Below the pieces are notes generated by a model. That model was given only the letters and a program-made list of their open reading frames with translations, ran no database searches and was not told the DNA's origin. A program made the translations under genes and the position numbers. A DNA stretch of 64,000 nt. It comes from Tolypothrix brevis GSE-NOS-MK-07-07A (lineage in GTDB: Bacteria; Cyanobacteriota; Cyanobacteriia; Cyanobacteriales; Nostocaceae). The stretch is taken from contig JAHHIJ010000021.1 in the NCBI GenBank assembly GCA_019358985.1, forward strand, positions 1 to 64,000. The letters are read 5' to 3'. This document shows, piece by piece, positions 10,334 through 18,422 of the stretch. Each line of letters starts with the position of its first letter. Position 1 is the first letter of the stretch.

Positions 10334-10639
10334 TCAAACGTCATCATCTTCTGAAAACAGAGTATCAAAATCACGATAACCACTCAAAACCCGCTCAACT
10401 TCAATCCCATTTTCAATTTGGCGATAAAAAATTAGATAATTGCCAACAGAAAAACCCCTCAATGAGGTTGCAAGATAATCAAAACTGCGTCCCATATTCG
10501 GGAAATTAGCCAAAACCTGACACTTTTCCTCAACAGTATCTACAAAACGAGTTGCTGCTTGGGGATTTTCACGAGCAATAAATTTGTTGATTTCCTTAAT
10601 ATCAAGTCTTGCTTGAACAGTAAAAACTATGCGACTCAT
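10334..10639 (-). CDS. RelE/ParE family toxin
   Basis: 101-residue ParE-type toxin. It shows the typical ARLDIKEINKFIA near residue 10, the GRSFDYLATSLRGFSVGNYLIFYRQ core and a closing VLSGYRDFDTLF. ParE toxins act on DNA gyrase, RelE relatives on ribosome-bound mRNA; the sequence alone does not decide, but ParE fits better. The gene overlaps the upstream antitoxin by 4 bp, as expected for a coupled toxin-antitoxin operon. It appears intact. Confidence 0.88.
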   Translation of the reverse strand: MSRIVFTVQARLDIKEINKFIARENPQAATRFVDTVEEKCQVLANFPNMGRSFDYLATSLRGFSVGNYLIFYRQIENGIEVERVLSGYRDFDTLFSEDDDV

Positions 10640-10899
10640 TTGTCTGATGAGATTTGATGGATATCTTCGCGCAATTCCCTAAAAACTTCCTCCCCATCAA
10701 TAACTTCTCTGTTATCGCCTTGTTTTATACCAATAGCAATCTCCGAACGAAGCGCTTCAAGTCTCGTTTCACGGATGCGATCGCGTTCCTCTAATAGTCG
10801 CAATGCTTCCCGTACAACTTCACTCGCGGATAAATACCTACCAGTTTTGACTTTTTCGTGAACTAACTGCTCAAGTTCAGGTGTGAGTGATACATTCAT
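10636..10899 (-). CDS. ParD-like antitoxin (ribbon-helix-helix)
   Basis: 87 residues with the N-terminal ribbon-helix-helix MNVSLTPELEQLVHEKVKTGRYLSASEVVREALRLLEERD (shown in part by SASEVVREALRLL), the standard ParD/CopG DNA-binding fold. The C-terminal tail wraps the toxin. It is translated first and overlaps the toxin gene by an ATGA overlap, so the pair is probably autoregulated from the region just upstream of 10899. Confidence 0.88.
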   Translation of the reverse strand: MNVSLTPELEQLVHEKVKTGRYLSASEVVREALRLLEERDRIRETRLEALRSEIAIGIKQGDNREVIDGEEVFRELREDIHQISSDK

Positions 10900-11244
10900 G
10901 GCTTTATTTGAATTTGCCTATTGATTTGATTTTGTCACCAATAGCAAAGCTTGTCAAAGTTTGTTATTGCTTTGTAATAAGGAAGGTGCGATCGCATTTG
11001 CTTGGGTTTGGTTTAGAAGTGCGAAGCTTGCGCGACGTAAGTCGTTCGCGTAACGAAGTCATGGGGGTTGGTTTGGAGATGCGATCGCATTGTTGGGGAA
11101 GTTGTAGGTATGGCGCTCGCAGTTGGGTTTTGAGGAGTGCGATCGCCAGCGTTTTACCCCTCAGCATTTTCACCAACGACACGCTACCATAAGTGTAATT
11201 AACAGGCTATATACAGACTTTTATACCAAAACCCTGTGTTACCA
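10900..11244. repeat. HIP1-rich spacer
   Basis: No gene is supported here. GCGATCGC octamers at about 10987, 11080 and 11141 are embedded in short repeated words (gggtttggtttagaagtgcg) like those at 10050-10330. The stretch probably carries the ParDE promoter on the right side of 10899; no clear -10/-35 could be chosen. Confidence 0.6.
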
Positions 11245-11847
11245 ATGCCTCTAAACGAAATCATAAGTGCGATGCGTAAGCGCTTGCCGCAAGGCAGCAT
11301 CGCAAGTTTGGCAAGTCCTATCCTCAAGGACAAAATTCAACGCAATGAGACTGTAATCAAGCTATTACAGCAGTTTAAGCTGAATCCTGAGCATCCTCCC
11401 AGTGATTTTAGCGGGGTTTATGCCTATGCTTTGGTAGAATATGGTGTTGGTAAACCCAGGCAATTGTTGGAAATTTTCCGTCATGAAGAGGTAAAACAGG
11501 CTTTTCGTAAAGCGTTTGACCACAATAACCCTTCAATTTTGCTTTCGGAAGTCGATACATTTCTTGATGGTTATAGTTTAGGTGATGAAGTCCGCGATTT
11601 AGGGCTGGATGTGAGGCGAGAAGTAGCTGAGTTTGCCACTGTTTTTATTGAGGTTGCTAAACGTAGTCGTACTCCTGGTGATGTTTTGATGAGCCATCAA
11701 CTCGGTTCATTACACAAACGCATTGCCAGTATTCAAGAGCAACTTAGTAGATTGCCGAATTTAGAAGGAATCCGTACCGAAATTGCCAGGTTAGCGGCAG
11801 AAAATTACCCAGCGCTTCCGGGGGTTTCTGCGGGAAATTCCAACTAG
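11245..11847 (+). pseudogene. N-terminal piece of a STAND/NACHT-type WD40 protein
   Basis: About 200 residues of helical sequence (MPLNEIISAMRKRLPQGS to AAENYPALPGVSAGNSN), resembling the effector-associated N-terminus found ahead of NACHT or NB-ARC NTPase domains in cyanobacterial WD40 proteins. The open frame stops directly before WD40-coding sequence; no P-loop NTPase domain is present. I infer that the ATPase core was deleted and that this is half of a broken gene. It may still be translated as a separate protein. Family assignment of this half is by context, not by a diagnostic motif. Confidence 0.5.
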
Positions 11848-11849
11848 TA

Positions 11850-12626
11850 AACGTTTAAAAACATTAGAAGGGCATACTAACTCTATAATTTCAGTTGCTT
11901 TTAGTTCTGATGGTAAAACTTAGTCCAGATAATCAGATACTTGCTAGTGGTAGCGTTGATAGAAATATAATATTATGGGATGTAAAAGTTGGGAAATGTT
12001 GGAAAATTTTACAAAATAATGATTCAACACGCTCAATAACATTTAGTCCTAACGGTGAAATACTAGCTGCTGGAACTTGGAGTGGAACAATAAAACTGTG
12101 GAATATTCGTACCGGACAATGCTATAAAACTTTGCAGGTAGGAAATGATATTAGCACACGTTCAATTGCTTTCAATTCAGATGGTCAATTTATAGCTAGT
12201 GGAACAAAAAATGCAGGTGTGGGTTTATGGAATACCTCTACAGGTCAATTATGGAAAGTTTTACAGGCTCATACTAATTCAGTATCTGCTGTTACTTTTA
12301 GTCAAGATGGTAAATTATTAGCTAGCGCTGGAGACGATCTAACTGTAATAGTTTGGGATATTTATAGTGGTCAATGCCTTAAAGTTTTGCATGGTCATTC
12401 TCTTTGGATTCGTTCTGTTACATTTAGTTCAAAAGGTAACATCCTTGCTAGTTGTAGCTGTGATGGTACAATCAAAATTTGGAATATAGAAACAGGCGAG
12501 TGCCTAAAAACCTTGAAAAGCGATCGCTCTTATGAAAATATGAACATCACAGGTGTCAAAGGTTTAACCGATGCTGAAATTTCCACCCTCAAAGCATTAG
12601 GCGCAGTGGAAGATGGGGAAATGTAA
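11850..12626 (+). pseudogene. C-terminal WD40 repeats of a STAND-type protein, frameshifted
   Basis: From 11850 the + strand encodes [22 protein letters not shown], then changes frame near 11925 into [21 protein letters not shown] and continues through about five WD40 repeats (signatures [63 protein letters not shown]). The tail [21 protein letters not shown] is typical of the ends of cyanobacterial NB-ARC/NACHT-WD40 proteins. With the preceding piece it forms one gene that has lost its NTPase domain and suffered at least one frameshift. Confidence 0.8.
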
Positions 12627-12650
12627 AGTAAACAGGAATTATGATTAATA

Positions 12651-12979
12651 TATTAGGTGCGATCGCATGGAGTCGAATTATGCGATATATTAGGCGCGAT
12701 CGCATGGAGTCGAATTATGCGATATATTAGGTGCGATCGCATGGAGTCGAATTATGCGATATATTAGGCGCGATCGCATGGAGTGGAATTATGCGATATA
12801 TTAGGTGCGATCGCGTGGAGTCGAATTATGCGATATATTAGGCGCGATCGCATTGAATAGAATTATGCGATTAGGCGCGATCGCCTGGAGTCGAATGATG
12901 CGACATATTATGTGCGATCGCCTGGAGTGGAATTATGCGATATATGATGTGCGATCGCGTGGAGTCGAATTATGCGATC
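12651..12979 (+). repeat. 37-bp tandem repeat, about nine copies, each with HIP1
   Basis: Units of 37 bp start at 12651, 12688, 12725, 12762, 12799 and 12836, followed by three more with small deletions. Each begins tattaggygcgatcgc, continues with the variable tggagtcgaattatgcgata and abuts the next without any spacer. Size and HIP1 content resemble the long tandemly repeated repetitive (LTRR) sequences described in Anabaena. The absence of spacers argues against CRISPR. Open frames through it are artefacts of the periodicity. Confidence 0.9.
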
Positions 12980-13317
12980 GCCCTAAGGTATTGCCCCAAT
13001 TGTTCGCACTGGAGTTTTCAAGGGCTTTTTCTAACTCAGCCACTCGTTTTTCTAATTGTCGGTTTTTGGTTTCTTTCCGTTTGGGCAAAACGCGAGACAG
13101 TCGAAGTAGAAATCTTGGAGCGATCGCCCTATTTCTATCAACCCATCAAAAGTTTGACGGACGAAGCCAAAGAAGTTGCCGAGAGTGGATTTAGCCTTGG
13201 CTTGTAAATCGGGTTTGGCAAAGCGATCGCTCTGCAACCGACAGGTCAGCGCTAAGTCCCAAGAGGAGAGGCTACGCCAATGCGATCGCCTCCCAAAATT
13301 TTACCGAAAAATTGGGT
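12980..13317 (-). other. decayed sequence with coiled-coil remnant
   Basis: No intact gene. On the minus strand, 13080-13000 reads ETKNRQLEKRVAELEKALEN, a coiled-coil scrap of an unknown gene. Bases 13090-13128 (agtcgaagtagaaatcttgg) are shared with 59190-59225, in both places next to a HIP1 octamer, so a short mobile or recombined segment has spread. Otherwise HIP1 octamers and a gctacgcc palindrome only. Confidence 0.45.
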
Positions 13318-13849
13318 CTAAAGCCCCGTCGTTCTACGACGGCTTTTTATTAATTGATTTGGACAGCTTGCGTATAAGTTCTCGCAGGACATCTGTCTGA
13401 TTCCGACATTCTTGTTCGCAGTATTCCAACAGTAATTTTTTCTCCTCAGCACTAACACGAAAAGTAATAAATATTTCCGGCTTAGGCATTGACTGATACC
13501 ACTATTTAAGGTATTTTTATTATAGTGGAAAGGTAATCAACCACTCTAAAAACCTCGTATCTAACCGATACACTGAACCATGAAAACCTAAGCTATGGGG
13601 TTCCACAGAGTAACGTTTCTGTGGGTAAAGTTTAGAACACCATGCACTCTTTGAACCAATTATTTAGGTTTGAACTGTACTGTAGGGCATACAGAAACAG
13701 GGTGTTGAAATACACTGAAAGACTGAGGAGAGAACCATCTCTGGTTATAGTTTCGCAAGAAGTTATAAGTAAGTGGACTCGTTGAACCAGTAATTCCAAG
13801 GGGCGACTCTGGAAGAATCCCCGACCGTTCACGGCGGGGAGTATGTCAA
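13318..13849 (+). mobile_element. IS200/IS605-like element A without transposase
   Basis: About 530 bp. The left end has the hairpin aaagccccgtcgttctacga (then cggcttttt). The right end is gaatccccgaccgttcacgg followed by cggggagtatgtcaa, which matches the right end of the TnpB element at 61416 and of element B at 35819. Inside are a minus-strand ribbon-helix-helix ORF and about 350 nt of noncoding DNA with the word gtactgtagggcatac, also found in element B. No tnpA or tnpB. Boundaries are inferred from shared ends, not from target duplications. Confidence 0.6.
13334..13489 (-). CDS. small ribbon-helix-helix protein of IS-like element A
   Basis: 51 residues, MPKPEIFITFRVSAEEKKLL at the N-terminus followed by EYCEQECRNQTDVLRELIRK, a CopG/MobC-like ribbon-helix-helix fold. 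The stop codon lies inside the end hairpin of the element. The same architecture (small RHH gene next to one end) is seen in element B (36211) and next to TnpB (62791), so it is probably an accessory or regulatory gene of these elements. Confidence 0.65.
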   Translation of the reverse strand: MPKPEIFITFRVSAEEKKLLLEYCEQECRNQTDVLRELIRKLSKSINKKPS

Positions 13850-13940
13850 CCCCTATCCCTATCAAAGTTTGGTCAATAGAAAAACTATCTGGCATGATTT
13901 ATCTCCCAAAAGTTTATGTAATTTTGCAAGAGGACAATAA

Positions 13941-14792
13941 CTATGAACCGAAAAACCACTGAGTCCCTGTAAACAGGTAATACACCCCAGTTAAAATCAG
14001 TGCGACACTACCAAAACGAATAATTCCCTCGGAATGATTCAATAAATTACGACTTTGTTTAGCTAATCCTGTAAATAAACTTGCGAGAAAAATCAACAGG
14101 GTATAACCAAGCGCATAACTCACCATCGTCAGCGTACCCAATATCTGGGAACCCGTAGCTGCTGCTGATGCTAACACTGCAAATAACACCGGACTTGCAC
14201 AAGGGGAACTCACCAATGCAAAGGTCAAACCGACTCCATAAGGTCCAGCTTTCGGAAGATTTACATTCATCTGCGGTAAGGGTATGTTCACCACACCCAT
14301 CAACCACAACCCCATCACAGCCATAATTAAGCCCACTACTATATTGATATAGCCTCGGTACTCCACCATTACAGTTCCCGCAAAGGAAGACACCAAACCA
14401 AATAAACTTAAAATTGTCACCGCACCCAAAACGAACAAACCAGCTTTAGTGAAAGCATCCCAACGGGATTTGATATTGAGTGTACCGATATAGCTGAGAT
14501 TGACAGGTAAAAGGGCGAGAATACAAGGAGATACGGATGCGATCGCACCTCCTGCAAATGCCAATGGTAACAAAACAAAGGGATTGGCGGTATCCTGTTT
14601 ATCAAACCATTTTTGATAGCGGTTTTCCACAATCGAAACTACCTGTTCGATGGGATGACTAATTATAGGTCCTAGTGTGAGAACTAGAATTAGTGATAGT
14701 AATCCCAATCCACCGTAAACTAGCCATTTTTTCGAGATTGGAAAACGTCGGGAAGGGGTTCGCTCTGGGGAGGATTGGGGTATTGGTTTCAT
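13941..14792 (-). CDS. CcdA/DsbD-like membrane thiol-disulfide transporter
   Basis: 283 residues with a cytoplasmic N-terminus and about six to seven membrane segments. The two conserved cysteine motifs of the CcdA/DsbD family are visible: SVSPCILALLPV near residue 87 and SSPCASPVL near residue 197. The family passes electrons across a membrane from thioredoxin to thiol proteins, for example in cytochrome c maturation. The thioredoxin-like lipoprotein 150 bp upstream on the same strand is a likely partner that receives the electrons. Confidence 0.85.
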   Translation of the reverse strand: MKPIPQSSPERTPSRRFPISKKWLVYGGLGLLSLILVLTLGPIISHPIEQVVSIVENRYQKWFDKQDTANPFVLLPLAFAGGAIASVSPCILALLPVNLSYIGTLNIKSRWDAFTKAGLFVLGAVTILSLFGLVSSFAGTVMVEYRGYINIVVGLIMAVMGLWLMGVVNIPLPQMNVNLPKAGPYGVGLTFALVSSPCASPVLFAVLASAAATGSQILGTLTMVSYALGYTLLIFLASLFTGLAKQSRNLLNHSEGIIRFGSVALILTGVYYLFTGTQWFFGS

Positions 14793-14944
14793 GAAATTCT
14801 CCGTAAACTAATGAAGAGATAGAGATTAAAAAACAAGTAATGAGTAATAAGCAATAAGTAATGAGTGTGTTTTGTAACGGGGATTTAACCCCGACAGAAA
14901 ACACGCTGCTTATAGAAGCACGGGAATTAGACCCCCTAATGTTG

Positions 14945-15463
14945 TTAATTTTTAGCTATTGCAGCATCGAGGACTTTGGTGTAGTCGGCTTTGTTAGGAT
15001 TATTTTTAAACATGGTTAAAATATTGCCAGTTGCCGGATCAACAATAGCTACTGTGCTAGTTTTACTCTTATTAGCCTCCAGAAATTTACCTAAACCCAG
15101 TTTTTCAGCTTGAGCTTGTGTCTCTTGAACCTTGGCTTTATCGGTGACATCTAAAACCACAAAATTCACCTTACCGGAATATTCTTGTTTCAATTGCGAC
15201 AAGGTGGAAGCAATATTTTTACAACCAGCACACCAGGTAGCATATACATCTACTAAAACTGGTTTACCCTGAAGTTCTTTGGCTAGGGGCGCTCCGACGG
15301 AAGTTAATTTTCCTGCAAGAGGATCAGCTTGAGTAACTTCTGTAGTCGATGGTGTAGCTTGATTTTGGGAAATATTATCTGATTTTGTGGTGCTGCATGA
15401 TACGGTCAAAACTAAGCTACTTAAACACAGTAGACTGAGTAAAAATTTGCTATTTTTGAACAT
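14945..15463 (-). CDS. thioredoxin-like lipoprotein
   Basis: 172 residues. The signal peptide ends in a lipobox-like LVLTVSCS (Cys about 24), so it is probably a lipoprotein facing the periplasm or lumen. The thioredoxin active site is VYATWCAGCKNI (CAGC) near residue 78. It likely works with the CcdA-like protein encoded next. A second thioredoxin (17515) is a close paralogue with CASC and no lipobox. The DNA upstream of both genes is also related, so gene plus promoter region were duplicated. Confidence 0.88.
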   Translation of the reverse strand: MFKNSKFLLSLLCLSSLVLTVSCSTTKSDNISQNQATPSTTEVTQADPLAGKLTSVGAPLAKELQGKPVLVDVYATWCAGCKNIASTLSQLKQEYSGKVNFVVLDVTDKAKVQETQAQAEKLGLGKFLEANKSKTSTVAIVDPATGNILTMFKNNPNKADYTKVLDAAIAKN

Positions 15464-15592
15464 GATTGCTTTTTATCCTCAAGGTTGTATGGCAAAATGT
15501 TTTTCCGAGATAACTCGAATTGCATCTATATTACTAAGACGACCAAGGAACGGGATTGGATTTAATTCAACGAAAATTCCGTTGAACCAACC

Positions 15593-15793
15593 AAATAGGG
15601 GGTTTATACGGAATTGTTCTTTTGAATAACCCTACAGGGGATTTATACGGACTTGTTCTGTATAATCCACTTAAAAAGGTAGTTTATAAGGAAAGATTCG
15701 GTATAATACTGCAATTGGGGGAGTTAAACAGAATAGTTCGGTATAAGTACCTTGTTGAAGGGGATTATATGGAGACATTCGGTATAATAAATA
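15593..15793. repeat. array 1 of about 40-bp imperfect palindromes
   Basis: Five degenerate units in a row. The core reads ttatacggaattgttc, ttatacggacttgttctgta, ttataaggaaagattcggta, ttaaacagaatagttcggta, ttatatggagacattcggta, each followed by taat or a variant. Each unit is roughly palindromic around NGGAA-N3-TTCNG. The last unit runs straight into the core site gttagac at 15794 that opens the methyltransferase cassette. Arrays of the same design lie at 18218, 51050 and in short form at 42408. Function unknown: integrase or regulator binding array are possibilities. Confidence 0.7.
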
Positions 15794-15800
15794 GTTAGAC
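15794..15800 (+). other. integron-type core site GTTAGAC opening a cassette
   Basis: Fits the consensus GTTRRRY. Its exact complement GTCTAAC opens the attC-like site at 16602, as expected for the two ends of one circularisable cassette. It lies 40 bp before the methyltransferase start codon. Confidence 0.6.
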
Positions 15801-15839
15801 GGCAAAAGCCTCTTGGTATTAGAGCTACCAAAAATCCAT

Positions 15840-16592
15840 ATGAGTACAGACACTCAAACTGAGTACGTTGCCGCTTTGACTGATTTACACCGTGGACTTG
15901 ACCGTAAAGGGCCAGGTGACTCTGACTTCTCGCGCAATATTTTGAGCAATCTTTCTACTTTGCCGCTCAAGCCGCGAATTGCCGATCTAGGATGTGGAAG
16001 CGGTGCTAGTGCATTGCTGCTTGCACAACACTACCAAAGCACTGTCATGGCAGTAGATTCCTCGTCGGTTTTTATCGACGAACTCAAAGTTCGCGCAAAA
16101 CAGCTTGGTCTTGAGCATTTAATCATTCCAATTCATGGTGACATGGCTAAGCTCGATTGGTCAGTGGGTTCGGTTGACCTGCTTTGGTCTGAGGGGGCTG
16201 CTTATAATCTTGGGTTTGAGCAGGCTCTTAAAATCTGGCGACCGCTTCTTGCCAACAGCGGCATTGCCGTCATATCAGAGATGAGTTGGTTTACTGATAA
16301 TGTGCCAGAGCCTGCGATCGCGTTTTGGCAAAATGCCTATCCGATGATGGGTACCGAGGCTGAGAATATCGATCGAGCTAATAGGTCTGGCTTTAGCGTA
16401 CTTTCTACGCATCGGCTGCCAAGTCAGGTTTGGTGGGTCAATTATTATGAACCGCTCCGTAAGCGGATGCAGCAGATCGAAATCATCCCAAGTACTCAAT
16501 CAGTTATTCGTGAAACTGAAGAAGAGATGAGACTGTTTGAAAAATTCAGCGACTCTTATGGTTATACATTCTATATTCTGCAAGCAGCTTAG
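15840..16592 (+). CDS. class I SAM-dependent methyltransferase (gene cassette)
   Basis: About 250 residues. The SAM-binding motif I is IADLGCGSGASALLLA near residue 47, followed by an acidic residue in MAVDSSS and the VDLLWSEGAAYNLGF motif IV region near residue 110. Substrate not predictable; small-molecule methylation is likely. The ATG at 15840 is preferred over the upstream TTG/GTG-type start because the family N-terminus begins there. The gene sits alone between a GTTAGAC core and an attC-like site starting 10 bp after its stop, which is the layout of an integron gene cassette. Confidence 0.85.
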   Translation: MSTDTQTEYVAALTDLHRGLDRKGPGDSDFSRNILSNLSTLPLKPRIADLGCGSGASALLLAQHYQSTVMAVDSSSVFIDELKVRAKQLGLEHLIIPIHGDMAKLDWSVGSVDLLWSEGAAYNLGFEQALKIWRPLLANSGIAVISEMSWFTDNVPEPAIAFWQNAYPMMGTEAENIDRANRSGFSVLSTHRLPSQVWWVNYYEPLRKRMQQIEIIPSTQSVIRETEEEMRLFEKFSDSYGYTFYILQAA

Positions 16593-16601
16593 AAAAAAGC
16601 C

Positions 16602-16690
16602 GTCTAACAACGCCCATGCACACCGACCGCCAAGAGTTCACTGGTTGCGAGGCAGATGTTATCTGCGGCGGGTGATGGGCAACGTTATGC
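16602..16690 (+). other. attC-like recombination site 1 (89 bp)
   Basis: Starts with core GTCTAAC and ends with GTTATGC. The arms aacgcccatgcacaccgacc and ggcgggtgatgggcaac fold back on each other (GCCCAT with ATGGGC, CCGCC with GGCGG) around a variable loop. Length and arm sequence are shared with the sites at 36771 and 52470. Confidence 0.7.
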
Positions 16691-16820
16691 TGGAAGTCTT
16701 TGGTGGAGGCGTTTCTTGAAGTTTGTCTACTGGCGTTTATGCTGAAGTTGATTTAAGGTTATTGCGGAACTACAGGCGATCGCCCTTCTTAAAATCCTGT
16801 TAGTGCGATCGCCGATCTTG

Positions 16821-17496
16821 TAGGATGCGTTAGCGACAGCGTAACGCATCACCAAATTATGAATGCTCTGCTAAATTTGGGCAAACTAATCAAGAAATCC
16901 CAATAGTATCATTCAATGACCAGCTACCGCAGAAGCAGGATTGAGGGCGGAACCTATTTCTTTACCCAAGTAACACATCAAAGACAACCGTGGCTGTGTA
17001 CGGATGTTGCTCGTCCTTTGCTGCGCGCTGCATTTCTCAAAGTGCGTGAAAAATATCCCTTTGACATCGATGCCATTGTATTGTTGCCTGACCACATTCA
17101 CTGCATCTGGACTTTACCACCCAATGATAGTGATTATGCAACTCGTTGGCGATTGATTAAAAGCGATGTCGCCAAGCAAGGAACATCTGTGCTAAATTTG
17201 CAGGCAAACCGGAGTGAATCACGGCAAAAACGCAGAGAAAGCAATCTTTGGCAGCGTCGATTTTGGGAACATTGGATTCGAGACGATGATGATTTTGCGC
17301 GGCATTGTGATTATATTCATTACAATCCAGTCAAGCATGGGTTTTGTCAGCGAGCAATGGATTGGAAGTATTCAAGTTTTCACCGATATGTAGCACAGGG
17401 TATTTACTCGGTTGATTGGGGAATTGAGGAAGAGTTGATGCCCTTATTTGATGAGGATTTTGGGGATGCGTTGCGCTGACGCGAACACATCCTACT
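16821..17496 (+). mobile_element. RAYT transposase gene flanked by REP-like palindromes
   Basis: The transposase gene is preceded at 16821-16853 by ggatgcgttagcgacagcgt and followed at 17463-17496 by ggatgcgttgcgctgacgcg with acacatccta. Both are imperfect palindromes starting ggatgcgtt, like the REP sequences recognised by RAYT proteins. The two flanks resemble each other, so the set forms a compact REP-RAYT unit. Confidence 0.7.
16916..17479 (+). CDS. REP-associated tyrosine transposase (RAYT, Y1 family)
   Basis: 187 residues. The start MTSYRRSRIEGGTYFFTQVT, the metal-binding HUH motif in LLPDHIHCIWTLP near residue 60 and the YIHYNPVKHGF motif near residue 137, whose tyrosines include the likely nucleophile, mark the TnpA_REP family. 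Such enzymes cut and join REP hairpins in single-stranded DNA. The frame is intact and REP-like palindromes flank the gene, so it may be active. Confidence 0.9.
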   Translation: MTSYRRSRIEGGTYFFTQVTHQRQPWLCTDVARPLLRAAFLKVREKYPFDIDAIVLLPDHIHCIWTLPPNDSDYATRWRLIKSDVAKQGTSVLNLQANRSESRQKRRESNLWQRRFWEHWIRDDDDFARHCDYIHYNPVKHGFCQRAMDWKYSSFHRYVAQGIYSVDWGIEEELMPLFDEDFGDALR

Positions 17497-17514
17497 GGAC
17501 TGACTACAATTTAA

Positions 17515-18048
17515 CTACTTTTTCGCCACAGCAGCATCAAGGATTTTGGTGTAATCAGCCTTGTTAGAATTATTCTGATACAGGGATAAAATGTTACCAG
17601 TTGCCGGGTCAACAATCGCCACAGTGCTGGTTTTACCTTTGTTAGCTTCGAGAAATTTACCTAAGCCGAGTCTTTGGGCTGCTGCTTCTGTCTGTTTGAG
17701 CTTACCTTTATCAGTTACATCCAAGACAACAAAATTCACCTTACCAGAATATTCCTGTTTCAACTGCGATAGGGTAGGAGCAATATTTTTACAACTAGCG
17801 CACCAAGTAGCATATACATCCACCACCACTGGTTTACCCTGAAGTTCCTTAGCCAGAGGACCTCCCACAGATTTCACTTTACCTGCACAAGGATTTTTCC
17901 CAGCACAGGGATTCCCTTGAGCAATCTTGGTAATTGATGATTGAGCTTCAGTTGCAGAGATACTAGTTGAGGTTGTTGCAACTATAGATGCAGTCAAAAC
18001 TAGGCTGCTCAGACAAATTTTGAGTAAGAAATTCGCGTGTTTATGCAT
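17515..18048 (-). CDS. secreted thioredoxin-like protein, paralogue
   Basis: About 177 residues from the internal Met (MHKHANFLLKICLSSLVLTA), which begins a clear signal peptide; a longer open frame upstream is not needed. The active site is VYATWCASCKNI. Two GNPCAGKNPCAGK-type repeats after the signal peptide add two cysteines. It closely resembles the protein at 14945 but has no CcdA partner beside it. The region upstream carries array 2, as array 1 lies upstream of the paralogue. Confidence 0.85.
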   Translation of the reverse strand: MHKHANFLLKICLSSLVLTASIVATTSTSISATEAQSSITKIAQGNPCAGKNPCAGKVKSVGGPLAKELQGKPVVVDVYATWCASCKNIAPTLSQLKQEYSGKVNFVVLDVTDKGKLKQTEAAAQRLGLGKFLEANKGKTSTVAIVDPATGNILSLYQNNSNKADYTKILDAAVAKK

Positions 18049-18217
18049 AAAACCTGTCCTCAAGCTGAAAGTGTATAATGGCGGTATGCTTTCCACAAAA
18101 ATAGTCAATTGTGGTGCATCTATTTACTAAGACGGCTGAGGGGTGATATCGGATTTAATTAAATTCAAACTTTTTTCTTCGTGTTAAGTTTTGATAGTTA
18201 AGTATCTTTCGTTAATA

Positions 18218-18366
18218 CAGGATGATATTCGGAAACTTTCTGAATATTCAGGGTGAATGATACAGAAATTTTCCATATTTCTCTCCCCAAATGGGTGAAT
18301 ATATAGAAAAAGTATGGATATTGTCGAAAAAAGGGTGATATGTGGAAACTGTCAGTAGAACAAATA
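18218..18366. repeat. array 2 of imperfect palindromes
   Basis: Four units of about 38-40 bp. Cores: gatattcggaaactttctga with atattc, gatacagaaattttccatat, gaatatatagaaaaagtatg, gatatgtggaaactgtcagt. The first is nearly a perfect dyad. The last unit runs into gttatgc at 18367, a GTTRRRY-like core. Same layout as array 1 (15593) and array 3 (51050). Confidence 0.65.
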
Positions 18367-18422
18367 GTTATGCAACCTCGTTTGGTCGAGTAGGCAGCAA
18401 TTGAAAACGTACTCATCGCTGT

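Noticed and set aside
12651-12979. Possible CRISPR array
   Set aside because: The 37-bp units touch each other without spacers and carry HIP1; no cas genes are near.
12805-13400. Several overlapping open frames of 60-130 codons
   Set aside because: They are translations of the 37-bp repeat or of decayed DNA; none has a family pattern.
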